A DNA stretch of 42,170 nucleotides from a bacterium. Its GTDB lineage: Bacteria; JAHJDO01. The position numbers were made by a program, and so were the translations under genes. The notes beneath the pieces were generated by a model. The model saw only the letters and a list, made by a program, of their open reading frames with translations, did no database searches and was not told the origin of the DNA. Where the stretch lies: positions 1-42,170 of the forward strand of contig JAUWOV010000004.1 of NCBI GenBank assembly GCA_030611945.1, read 5' to 3'. Positions 17,643 through 25,897 of the stretch are shown piece by piece. Positions within the stretch are counted from its first letter, which is position 1. Each line of letters starts with the position of its first letter.

Positions 17643-20141
17643 GTGAAAATGTCAAAAATAAAGATACCCTTAAACGGAAATTGGAAACTGTGGTATTACA
17701 ATGAGGGAGAAGGAGAATGCAAGTCCGTAGAGAAGCCAGGATTTTATGACGAAGACTGGATAAAAGCGAAAGTGCCTGGCGATATCCATCTTGCTCTCCT
17801 TGACGCAGGAAAGATACCTGATCCTTACTATGGAATGAATTTCCGGGAATGCTATTGGGCGGAGAATGTGGATTGGTGGTATCGGCGAGAGATTGAGGTA
17901 AGCGATAATCTGAAAGGCATAAAAAACATACTGGTTTTTTATGGGCTTGATACCTTTGCCACAATCTATCTGAACGGCAGAGAAATTGGAAAAACCAACA
18001 ATATGTTTATCAAACATTCCTTTGACGTTACACAGAAACTTAATTACGGCGGTTCCAACCTGATCGTGGTTAAGTTGTCTTCCCCAATCAAAGCAGTAGA
18101 GGGACGTAATCTGGATGGGCTCAAAGGCGCCTATCACACCCCTGAAAAGCTCTATGCCCGCAAGATGCAGATGAGTTATGGATGGGACAATGTCCCGCGG
18201 CTATTGACTTGCGGGATATGGAAAGACGTGGAACTCCTCTCCTATGACCGTCTTTCCATAGAAAATGTTCACATAGTAACGAAACTGGGAAATGGAGAAG
18301 CAGCCACAGTGAACCTTAAAGTAGAAATAAACAATTATACTGACTTCTCTCTACCGGCAGACATTAGCATTAACGGGGAATGTGAAGAGAACAGATTTTC
18401 TAAGAATCTGACGGTGGAAATAAAACCAGGGGGATCGGTAGTTGAGACTGCTATTGAAGTGCAAAAAGCAAAAAAGTGGTGGCCTTGGACTATGGGAGAA
18501 TCGAACCTGTATGCCATGAAAATAAAGGTCGAAACAGTTGGCGAACTGCTGGACGGATATGAAACAAGATTTGGAATAAGAGAGATAAAGGTTCAGGAAG
18601 AACCACAGGGAGATGATACGACCTCGTTCATCTTTAGCGTTAATGGAAAGAAGCTGTTTATAAATGGAACCAACTGGCAGCCACCCGATGCTATCCCTGC
18701 TCTGACAACCGATTGTAAATATCGCGAACTGATAAAGATGGTCAAAGAAGCCAACCTGAATATGATCCGCATTTGGGGCGGAGGAATGATTGAGCCGGAT
18801 ATATTTTACGATCTCTGTGATGAGATGGGCATCCTCGTGTGGCAGGATTTCCTGTTTGCCTGCGCTCTTTATCCCCAGACAGAAGACTTTTTGAATGAGG
18901 TTGAGATAGAGGCAAGAGGGATAGTAAGAGAACTTCGGAACCATCCCTGCCTTGCCATCTGGTCAGGGGACAATGAAATTGATTATTGTTACCACTGGGA
19001 AAAATCTCTGGAGGAAAGACAGGAATTAAATAAGATAAGCCATCAGCTTCTGGCAAAGGTAGCTAAGGAAAAGGACGAAACCCGCTATTACCTTCCAACC
19101 AGTCCACACGGCAAGGATTCGCCGCGATCACACAAGGACGGAGATTCTCATAATTGGGCAATGTGGCACTCGGGAACCTCTTATAAGGTGATGGCGGAAG
19201 ATAACTGTCGTTTCATCAGCGAATTCGGCCGGCAGGGTGTGCCCTGTCTTGACACCCTGAAGCGTTTTATTCCGGAAGATAAACTCTGGCCGCCTGACAA
19301 TGAAGTATGGGCATATCATTCAGGGAGTCTGGATGGATTTGATAATAAGGCTAAAGAGAAATTAGCTTCCTGTATCATGGAATTTGGAGAACCTCATAAC
19401 CTGGAGGAATATATTTCCCTCACTCAATTAGCCCAGGCCGAATCCTTCAAATTTGCAATAGAGCATTTCCGCAGAAGAAAATATGATTGCGGCGGTTGTA
19501 TCTCCTGGAAATTTGTTGATACCTGGCCAAGTATCTGCTGCAGCCTTGTTGACTATTATCTAAACCCCAAGATGGTTTACTATTATGTAAAAAAAGCCTC
19601 CAGTCCAATTTTGATTTCTTTCAAAGAGGAAAAGGATGGTGTATCTCTCTGGCTTATCAACGATACCTATGAGTCGGTCAAAGGAAATCTCCTGTTTGCA
19701 CACCGTCGTTTTGACGGAGAAATACTAGTCACGCAGGAGGAAGAGATTGAAGTCCATGCGGATGCAAGCGTCATGATTAAGGACATTCCTTACAGTTCCC
19801 TTGTTATCCAGAATAAGCGAAGCGAGTATCTTGAAGCCCGGCTGGAGATAGAAGATAAGGAGGTTTCTCAAAGCAGGATTTTCTTTGTTGATCACAAAGA
19901 TTTAGACATTCCAGAAACCGAGCTTGATGTAAAGATCGTATGGAATAAAAACAAGCGTAAAACTGTGAGGATAAGAACTGCGAACTACGCCAGAATAGTC
20001 GAGATAAAAAGTATGAGCAAAAATGCTCGTTTCGAGGACAACTATTTCGATCTCTCTTCAAATGAAGTGAAGGAAATTAAAATAACAGATGAAAGCGGAT
20101 TGATAATAAAGGCTAGGAATTCTCCTGTGACCCCTTTGTGA
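17643..20141 (+). CDS. GH2-family glycoside hydrolase, beta-mannosidase-like
   Basis: IPLNGNWKLWYYNEGEG, VPGDIHLALLDAGKIPDPYYGMNFRECYWAENVDWWYRREIEV, NMIRIWGGGMIEPDIFYDLCDEMGILVWQDF, acid/base IWSGDNEID, nucleophile FISEFGRQGVP. ATG at 17649 is an alternative start. Confidence 0.92.
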   Translation: MKMSKIKIPLNGNWKLWYYNEGEGECKSVEKPGFYDEDWIKAKVPGDIHLALLDAGKIPDPYYGMNFRECYWAENVDWWYRREIEVSDNLKGIKNILVFYGLDTFATIYLNGREIGKTNNMFIKHSFDVTQKLNYGGSNLIVVKLSSPIKAVEGRNLDGLKGAYHTPEKLYARKMQMSYGWDNVPRLLTCGIWKDVELLSYDRLSIENVHIVTKLGNGEAATVNLKVEINNYTDFSLPADISINGECEENRFSKNLTVEIKPGGSVVETAIEVQKAKKWWPWTMGESNLYAMKIKVETVGELLDGYETRFGIREIKVQEEPQGDDTTSFIFSVNGKKLFINGTNWQPPDAIPALTTDCKYRELIKMVKEANLNMIRIWGGGMIEPDIFYDLCDEMGILVWQDFLFACALYPQTEDFLNEVEIEARGIVRELRNHPCLAIWSGDNEIDYCYHWEKSLEERQELNKISHQLLAKVAKEKDETRYYLPTSPHGKDSPRSHKDGDSHNWAMWHSGTSYKVMAEDNCRFISEFGRQGVPCLDTLKRFIPEDKLWPPDNEVWAYHSGSLDGFDNKAKEKLASCIMEFGEPHNLEEYISLTQLAQAESFKFAIEHFRRRKYDCGGCISWKFVDTWPSICCSLVDYYLNPKMVYYYVKKASSPILISFKEEKDGVSLWLINDTYESVKGNLLFAHRRFDGEILVTQEEEIEVHADASVMIKDIPYSSLVIQNKRSEYLEARLEIEDKEVSQSRIFFVDHKDLDIPETELDVKIVWNKNKRKTVRIRTANYARIVEIKSMSKNARFEDNYFDLSSNEVKEIKITDESGLIIKARNSPVTPL

Positions 20142-20171
20142 AAAATGGAAAGATTTGTATGATAGATTATA

Positions 20172-20210
20172 AGATTGCTTCACTTCGTTTGCAATGACTG
20201 ATAGCGAAGT
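20172..20210. repeat. Hairpin-forming repeat-like element of the SVIANEVKQS type
   Basis: Minus-strand read tcagtcattgcaaacgaagtgaagcaatct translates to SVIANEVKQS. Internal inverted repeats ATTGC..GCAAT and CTTCG..CGAAG. Confidence 0.6.
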
Positions 20211-20286
20211 TTGTTCACAAATGAGAAAATTATAAATAAAGAACAATGTTTAGAGTTTTAGAAATTAGGATTTAGGATTTTATAAA

Positions 20287-21372
20287 ATGAAAGTTATAGA
20301 TCGCTATCTTATAAAAAGTTTTTTGTGTTCGTTATTCTACTGCCTGACAGCATTTATATGTCTCTATCTGATAATAGATCTGATAAGCAATACAGACGAA
20401 TTTGTATCAGAGGGCGCAAAATTCATTGACATTGTAAACTATTACAGAAACCTGCTGCCGAATATATATATAAAAATCATGCCCATCTCAACTCTTATAG
20501 GCATAATAATAACCTTGAACTATCTTAATAAACATAATGAGCTAATGACATTGTGGGCTAGCGGCGTAAGCTCTATGAAAATTTTAATGCCGTTTTTACT
20601 GGTTTCTGCAATTATAAGTTTAGCGTCTATACCTGTAAGTATGAATATCGCTCCTAAATCAATGTCAAAAGCGCGCTATATATGGAAAGTCAATATTGGT
20701 AAACAATACCAGCTTAAAAAGAAAGTATGGACTGATTTCGCATTTTTAGACGTAAAAAACAGAATCGTTCATGTAGCCCTTTTTAATGCTAAAGATAAAT
20801 ATATGCATAATATTAAAATAACTCAGTATGATAAAAATTATAATATCAAAAACACAATTAATGCTAAAGAGGCAAAATGGATAGATAAGAAATGGATGCT
20901 TTTTAATGGGCTAATCCGTGTACTTAATACAGAAGGTTCTATTATTAAAACCGAAAACTTTAAACAATTAGTATCTGACATCACAGAAACGCCTCGCGAT
21001 CTTCTGATCAAACAAGCTGAATTACCGCATCTGGACGCAAAGCTTCTAAAACGCCGCATTAAAAGTCTAATAAAAATCAAATGCTACCCATATAGGGAAT
21101 TGACAGAGTTGCATTCAAGAATGTCGCTTCCGTTCTCAAATCTTGTAATGATAATTATTGCTTTTTCTATAATGCTGGTTGCTGGCAAAAATGAGAAAAA
21201 GGAAAGCATTGGAATTGCTCTGAGTATTGGATTTATCTATTATGGGATAGCGATTCCTATTATATTAGCGATTGGAAGAGACGGAGATATTAATCCATGG
21301 CTTGCTGCATGGCTGGCTAATATCATTTTTGCGATTCTTCATCTCGGAATACTAATCAAGGCAAGAAAATAA
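20287..21372 (+). CDS. lptG: LptF/LptG (YjgP/YjgQ) family LPS export permease, likely LptG
   Basis: MKVIDRYLIKSFLCSLFYCLTAFICLYLIIDLI, PISTLIGIIITLNYLNKHNELMTLWASGVSSMKI; same length and topology as the first Lpt permease. Confidence 0.87.
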   Translation: MKVIDRYLIKSFLCSLFYCLTAFICLYLIIDLISNTDEFVSEGAKFIDIVNYYRNLLPNIYIKIMPISTLIGIIITLNYLNKHNELMTLWASGVSSMKILMPFLLVSAIISLASIPVSMNIAPKSMSKARYIWKVNIGKQYQLKKKVWTDFAFLDVKNRIVHVALFNAKDKYMHNIKITQYDKNYNIKNTINAKEAKWIDKKWMLFNGLIRVLNTEGSIIKTENFKQLVSDITETPRDLLIKQAELPHLDAKLLKRRIKSLIKIKCYPYRELTELHSRMSLPFSNLVMIIIAFSIMLVAGKNEKKESIGIALSIGFIYYGIAIPIILAIGRDGDINPWLAAWLANIIFAILHLGILIKARK

Positions 21373-21375
21373 GTT

Positions 21376-22479
21376 TTATGCAGTGAAAACCTGATTTTTA
21401 CCGGATTCTTTGCCTTTGTATAGAGCATCATCCGCTTTTTTCATAAGCTCTGTTGCTGAATCTGCAGTCTCAGGATAATCTGCAAGTCCAAAAGTTATTG
21501 TAACTTTACCGCCTGGCTGACTTTCTTCATTAACAAATTTATATTCCTCAACGGTTTTTCTCAACTTTTCCGCTACGATTTTGGCGCCCTCTTTTAATGT
21601 ATTCGGAAGGATTATAACAAACTCTTCTCCGCCATAACGAGCAACGATGTCTTTTCCCTTAGTATTGTTTTTTAATATTTGTCCAATTTGTCGCAGAACT
21701 TCATCGCCGGCAGGATGACCATTAGTATCATTATAATGCTTAAAATTATCTACATCTCCCATTATAAGCGAAAGAGGCTTCTTGCCCTCTTTTGCCCTCT
21801 TTACTTCAACCATTAATTTTTCCTGAAAATGACGATGATTATATAAATTGGTTAATCCATCTGTAATTGAAAGCAACTTTGTTTTTTCTAATAGCTGAGC
21901 ATTTTCTGCCAACAACCCTGCCTGAGTTGCAACAGTTGTCAGAAGATCCAGCTCTTCTCCAGTAAAATCACGCGGCTTATCTGCTAATCCTCCTATTAAT
22001 CCTATAACCTTTTTTCTCCTTCGCAAAGGCGCAACAATCAAAGACGTTATACCCTGATCACTTAAAAACTTATATTTAGGAAAAGATGATAAATCATTTA
22101 TCAGATGTGACTGCCCTTTATTTATTACATCTTCTTTTATCTGCTCTCCAAGAGTCAATTCCTCTCTTCCTTTTATAACCCGCATAAAGAAATCCTGCTG
22201 CTCATCACTATACAGTTGTAAAATAATTACATCTACCTGTAATATCTTAGCTACAGCATCTACTATTCTTCTTAATACTTGTTCTAAATCTTGCTCCTCT
22301 CCAAATACATCTATAGCTTGCTTTATAACATTCAAGATGTATGACTGCCTACGGGTATCCATTAAAAGCAGTTCCAATTTTTCATGCTCACGACGCAATT
22401 TTGCCAGCCTCTTGTGCAAATTCGCATAAGAAACATGCCATATAAGAACAACGAATAACAATATAATCCCGAATATCAC
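21376..22479 (-). CDS. GAF-GGDEF diguanylate cyclase, single N-terminal TM
   Basis: N-terminal TM, GAF-like region (ILNVIKQAIDVFGEEQDLEQVLRRIVDAVAKILQVD), LSITDGLTNLYNHRHFQEKL, ARYGGEEFVIILPN (intact GGEEF); upstream KGKD replaces the RxxD I-site. Confidence 0.9.
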   Translation of the reverse strand: MIFGIILLFVVLIWHVSYANLHKRLAKLRREHEKLELLLMDTRRQSYILNVIKQAIDVFGEEQDLEQVLRRIVDAVAKILQVDVIILQLYSDEQQDFFMRVIKGREELTLGEQIKEDVINKGQSHLINDLSSFPKYKFLSDQGITSLIVAPLRRRKKVIGLIGGLADKPRDFTGEELDLLTTVATQAGLLAENAQLLEKTKLLSITDGLTNLYNHRHFQEKLMVEVKRAKEGKKPLSLIMGDVDNFKHYNDTNGHPAGDEVLRQIGQILKNNTKGKDIVARYGGEEFVIILPNTLKEGAKIVAEKLRKTVEEYKFVNEESQPGGKVTITFGLADYPETADSATELMKKADDALYKGKESGKNQVFTA

Positions 22480-22494
22480 GAAAATATTAATTTG

Positions 22495-23226
22495 CTACTC
22501 TCCCTCAACAGTCCCGATATTAAGGTCAAGGTCAGCGCGTCTTTCAACTCTTTCTACTTTTCCGTCACGAATCCAGAAAACCCTATCAGAAACATCCAGC
22601 ATCTTTAAATCATGCGTAGCGGAAATAATAGTAACTTCTTTCTCTTTGTTCATCTTGCGCAGAAGGTCTATGATCTCTTTGCCTGTTTTTAAATCCAAAT
22701 TCCCTGTTGGTTCATCTGCTAGAACAATAGCAGGGTCATTTGCCAATGCCCTGGCTACAGCCACTCTCTGCTGCTGTCCGCCTGATAATTCAATTGGTTT
22801 GTGCTGAATCCTATCTCCTAATCCTACCATTGTAAGAAGCCTTACTCCCTTATCTATTGACTCATCTGTTGAGATCCCAGCGAAAGTCATTGGCAAAGTA
22901 ACATTTTCCAGAGCTGTCATAACAGGAATTAAATTAAAGGTTTGAAATATATACCCTATCTTTCGACATCTAAGCCATGCTAATTCATACGCGTCTAATT
23001 GAGCAACATCCACCTCATCTATATACACCTTTCCTTCAGTTGGCTTATCAAGTCCTCCTATCATATTGAACAGGGTGGATTTGCCCGAGCCCGAAGGACC
23101 CATTATAGAGATGTATTCGCCTCTTTTTATCTCAAGATTAATACCTTTTAACGCCTCTAAAGCAACGTTACCCATTATAAAAACCTTTTTCACACCTCTT
23201 GTTCTTACAACATTTTCTTCAGCCAT
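22495..23226 (-). CDS. LolD/MacB-type ABC transporter ATP-binding protein
   Basis: Walker A GPSGSGKST, signature LSGGQQQRVAVARAL, Walker B IVLADEPTGNLD. Confidence 0.92.
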   Translation of the reverse strand: MAEENVVRTRGVKKVFIMGNVALEALKGINLEIKRGEYISIMGPSGSGKSTLFNMIGGLDKPTEGKVYIDEVDVAQLDAYELAWLRCRKIGYIFQTFNLIPVMTALENVTLPMTFAGISTDESIDKGVRLLTMVGLGDRIQHKPIELSGGQQQRVAVARALANDPAIVLADEPTGNLDLKTGKEIIDLLRKMNKEKEVTIISATHDLKMLDVSDRVFWIRDGKVERVERRADLDLNIGTVEGE

Positions 23227-23243
23227 TATAATCTCTCCTTACT

Positions 23244-23906
23244 TTATATTTCTGAGCGCATTGCGTCAGCGGGAACCATCCTGGCAGCAGTATAAGCAGG
23301 ATATATAGCTCCTACAATAGATAATACTGTGCCCAAAATTACCGCAATTACAAAATAATACAGAAAACCAACTATTGGAAACTTAGTAATAACCTCTAAT
23401 CCATAATTTATACTTGATACGATCGTTATAAGAAAACCACCTAATAGCGCGCCTGCAATTGAGCCGAATAACCCCATAAATCCTGACTCCAGCAGAAATA
23501 ATTTAATAACAAATCTATCCAGCGCTCCAAGACATTTCATTGTTCCTATTTCCTTGTATCTCTCAGTAACCGACATCAACATTGCATTTGCGATCCCAAC
23601 AACACAAACCAAGAGAGATAATACCACAAGCCATATTTGTTTAACCTGTTCTTCTCCGCCTATGTTCTGTAATTGAACCCTGACCTCCGCAGAACCTTTC
23701 TCAAGCAATGCCTTATTTATAGAACCTGACATAAAGATAGACATTAAAAACGCTATTGCCAGCACTATGCCGCTTGCTGTTATCATAGAACGTCCCAGCC
23801 TTGTTTTTATGCTCTTCACGCTTATTTCAACAGCCTTGCTCAAAGGAAGGACTACCTGTTTTCCAATCTTTTCTTTTTGATGTGTCATTAAATTTTCTCC
23901 AATCAA
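23244..23906 (-). CDS. Minimal FtsX/MacB-type ABC permease with very short extracytoplasmic region
   Basis: TM1 (SMITASGIVLAIAFLMSIFM) is followed by about 30 aa, then an FtsX-domain-like TM2-4 (NAMLMSVTERYKEIGTMKCLGALDRFVIKLFLLESGFMGLFGSIAGALLGGF). ATG overlaps the stop of the upstream gene. Confidence 0.85.
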   Translation of the reverse strand: MIGENLMTHQKEKIGKQVVLPLSKAVEISVKSIKTRLGRSMITASGIVLAIAFLMSIFMSGSINKALLEKGSAEVRVQLQNIGGEEQVKQIWLVVLSLLVCVVGIANAMLMSVTERYKEIGTMKCLGALDRFVIKLFLLESGFMGLFGSIAGALLGGFLITIVSSINYGLEVITKFPIVGFLYYFVIAVILGTVLSIVGAIYPAYTAARMVPADAMRSEI

Positions 23907-25894
23907 AATATAATTTGTGATACTGATTTAAAAATAAGCGCAATAGCCATTGATACCATAGCTATCAGTCCCATTCCGCAGCTATATCCCACAAGTAATA
24001 AAGGCGTATAAGACTTCCAATTTTTTTGACCGAATTTTTTAGCAAAATAAAACCTGCCTAAAAGTGCGCCAATGAACATTGGAATTATGTGATGAGGCCA
24101 CCATACTGAAACTCCTGCAACTATACCGTAAAACAAGCCAACCGGTATACCGGAAAGCACTGTTATTCCATAAGTAATTAGTCCTACCACTCCGCCTCCC
24201 ATTATTAACGATGGTTTAATTGCTCCCAGCATCCATTTGCTTCCTCCCTCAAGAGTGGACGTTGCCCACAACGTTTGAAACGTTGCTGTTAATGGCCACC
24301 ACTTATTTGCAAAGGCATAAGCTGGCGCTGGTATAGGACCCATCTTCCAAATAATTTGCCAGAATAGAAAACTGCAAAAACCAAAAATAAAAAAGCTTGC
24401 AATTTCCGCTTTTATAAGGCTTTTTAGTTTTGTTCTTGTCAGTTCTAATTCCTTGAATTTCTGCACATAAAAACCATGATTAAAGAAAGGCACTGGCGCA
24501 AACCAGATGGCCACTCCCTTATACCCGCTTAAAATGAAGGTACCCTCTCTAACCATTGGAAAAGAAATCCCGCCTGGAAGACCCGCAATTCCGAACATTC
24601 TGGCAGAGACATAGGAAAGCAAAGGAGTTAATATAAATCCAAACATAAATAGCAGAACCAGTGGGAATTTAGGCACTAATATATGACAAAGAACTATGTA
24701 TGCAAGTGTGGAAAACACCCATATGCTCAATGCAACAAAAATCGGGATGTCCCCCCTTTTTTTTCTATATTCAATGGAAAGACTCTCTTTCTTTTTAGCT
24801 TCCATCCCGGCTTTTGTTAAGGACTTAAAAAACAGAAATAAACCTATGATCGCAACTGCTATTACCAAGCCAAGCGCAATACTGAGCCAAAAATCTATAT
24901 TTGTAGATACATGTGTCTGTCTAACGTCCATTCCGTGTTTCCAATTTGGAATAAGTCCTAATTTATACAATATGGGATTCCCAATAAATTTAGATAGAAT
25001 ACTTCCGATAAACCCTCCTATTACAACCCAAAATGGAAGAAAAAATCCCATAAATAAATATCCCATATCTGTCCAAATGCCTAGCATCGCTCCGGGCAGG
25101 AAAGTTCCAATTTTTGTGGTAGCATCAACCCAGGGAATAGGTATCAACATCAAAGGCTTTGCTGCAATAAGTCCTGTCAGAGTTGGAATAGTAATATAAA
25201 TCAAACCGTAGATTATGCCTATCATTCCAGCAATAGTAAATACCTGCATACGCCATGTATCTTTTTTAGCGCTTATATCCTCCAGTGTTTTTGATCCCTC
25301 TGCCATAACACGCGCCATCGGAAATTCTAATTTTTCAACATCACTGGTCCTACGAAACAATGCATACGATAATCCAAACCAATTTAACCTAAAAAGAATA
25401 TGATGCCCTATTAAGATCAAAAAAGGAATCAGCCATTCTCTGTGAATAAAAATTCTTTTTACTATGGCATCAGAGGTCGCGCTTGGAACTACCCAGCTAG
25501 GAAGCAGTTTAGACAAACCGAATGCTTTAGCCTGAGAAGATTGAACTAAAAACTGCTGCCAGATTTTATCTCCAAATATGCCGCCCTGCAATACAAGGCT
25601 TGCCGCTCCCAATTGGGCTCCAAATGTTACCAATCCGGCGGCTACATATCCGATAATATAAATTTCCTGTCTTTTTAATTTAACAAACGCTCTTTTTGCT
25701 ATTTCCACAAAAAGTATCATTGTGACCCACATTGACCCATGGCCCAATACACCTCCAGTAACTAAGGCAAGGTAAATAGATCCAGGCAGCATTACAAAAC
25801 CAATAAAAATTGCCGCAATAATCGTCTTTACATTAAATCCATCCAGAAACTCTTCAGATTCCTGCTCTATTTCAGGTTCAAATTCTTTATCCAT
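23903..25894 (-). CDS. Large polytopic membrane protein, OPT-superfamily-like
   Basis: 663 aa with many hydrophobic segments; GIAGLPGGISFPMVREGTFILSGYKGVAIWFAPVPFFNHG and SATSDAIVKRIFIHREWLIPFLILIGHHILFRLNWFGLSYALFRR resemble OPT-like permeases. Family call is tentative. Confidence 0.5.
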   Translation of the reverse strand: MDKEFEPEIEQESEEFLDGFNVKTIIAAIFIGFVMLPGSIYLALVTGGVLGHGSMWVTMILFVEIAKRAFVKLKRQEIYIIGYVAAGLVTFGAQLGAASLVLQGGIFGDKIWQQFLVQSSQAKAFGLSKLLPSWVVPSATSDAIVKRIFIHREWLIPFLILIGHHILFRLNWFGLSYALFRRTSDVEKLEFPMARVMAEGSKTLEDISAKKDTWRMQVFTIAGMIGIIYGLIYITIPTLTGLIAAKPLMLIPIPWVDATTKIGTFLPGAMLGIWTDMGYLFMGFFLPFWVVIGGFIGSILSKFIGNPILYKLGLIPNWKHGMDVRQTHVSTNIDFWLSIALGLVIAVAIIGLFLFFKSLTKAGMEAKKKESLSIEYRKKRGDIPIFVALSIWVFSTLAYIVLCHILVPKFPLVLLFMFGFILTPLLSYVSARMFGIAGLPGGISFPMVREGTFILSGYKGVAIWFAPVPFFNHGFYVQKFKELELTRTKLKSLIKAEIASFFIFGFCSFLFWQIIWKMGPIPAPAYAFANKWWPLTATFQTLWATSTLEGGSKWMLGAIKPSLIMGGGVVGLITYGITVLSGIPVGLFYGIVAGVSVWWPHHIIPMFIGALLGRFYFAKKFGQKNWKSYTPLLLVGYSCGMGLIAMVSMAIALIFKSVSQIIF

Positions 25895-25897
25895 AAT

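Noticed and set aside
18351-18944. 197-aa antisense ORF inside the GH2 gene
   Set aside because: Lies opposite a well-supported GH2 coding sequence and has no recognisable domain; typical shadow ORF.
8947-20141. Bacterial microcompartment or fucose/rhamnose-type BMC locus
   Set aside because: No shell-protein genes or encapsulation signals recognised.
24696-25199. 167-aa + strand ORF opposite the OPT-like gene (and 34004-34462 opposite rpoA)
   Set aside because: Antisense to well-supported minus-strand genes; composition reflects the complementary codons only.
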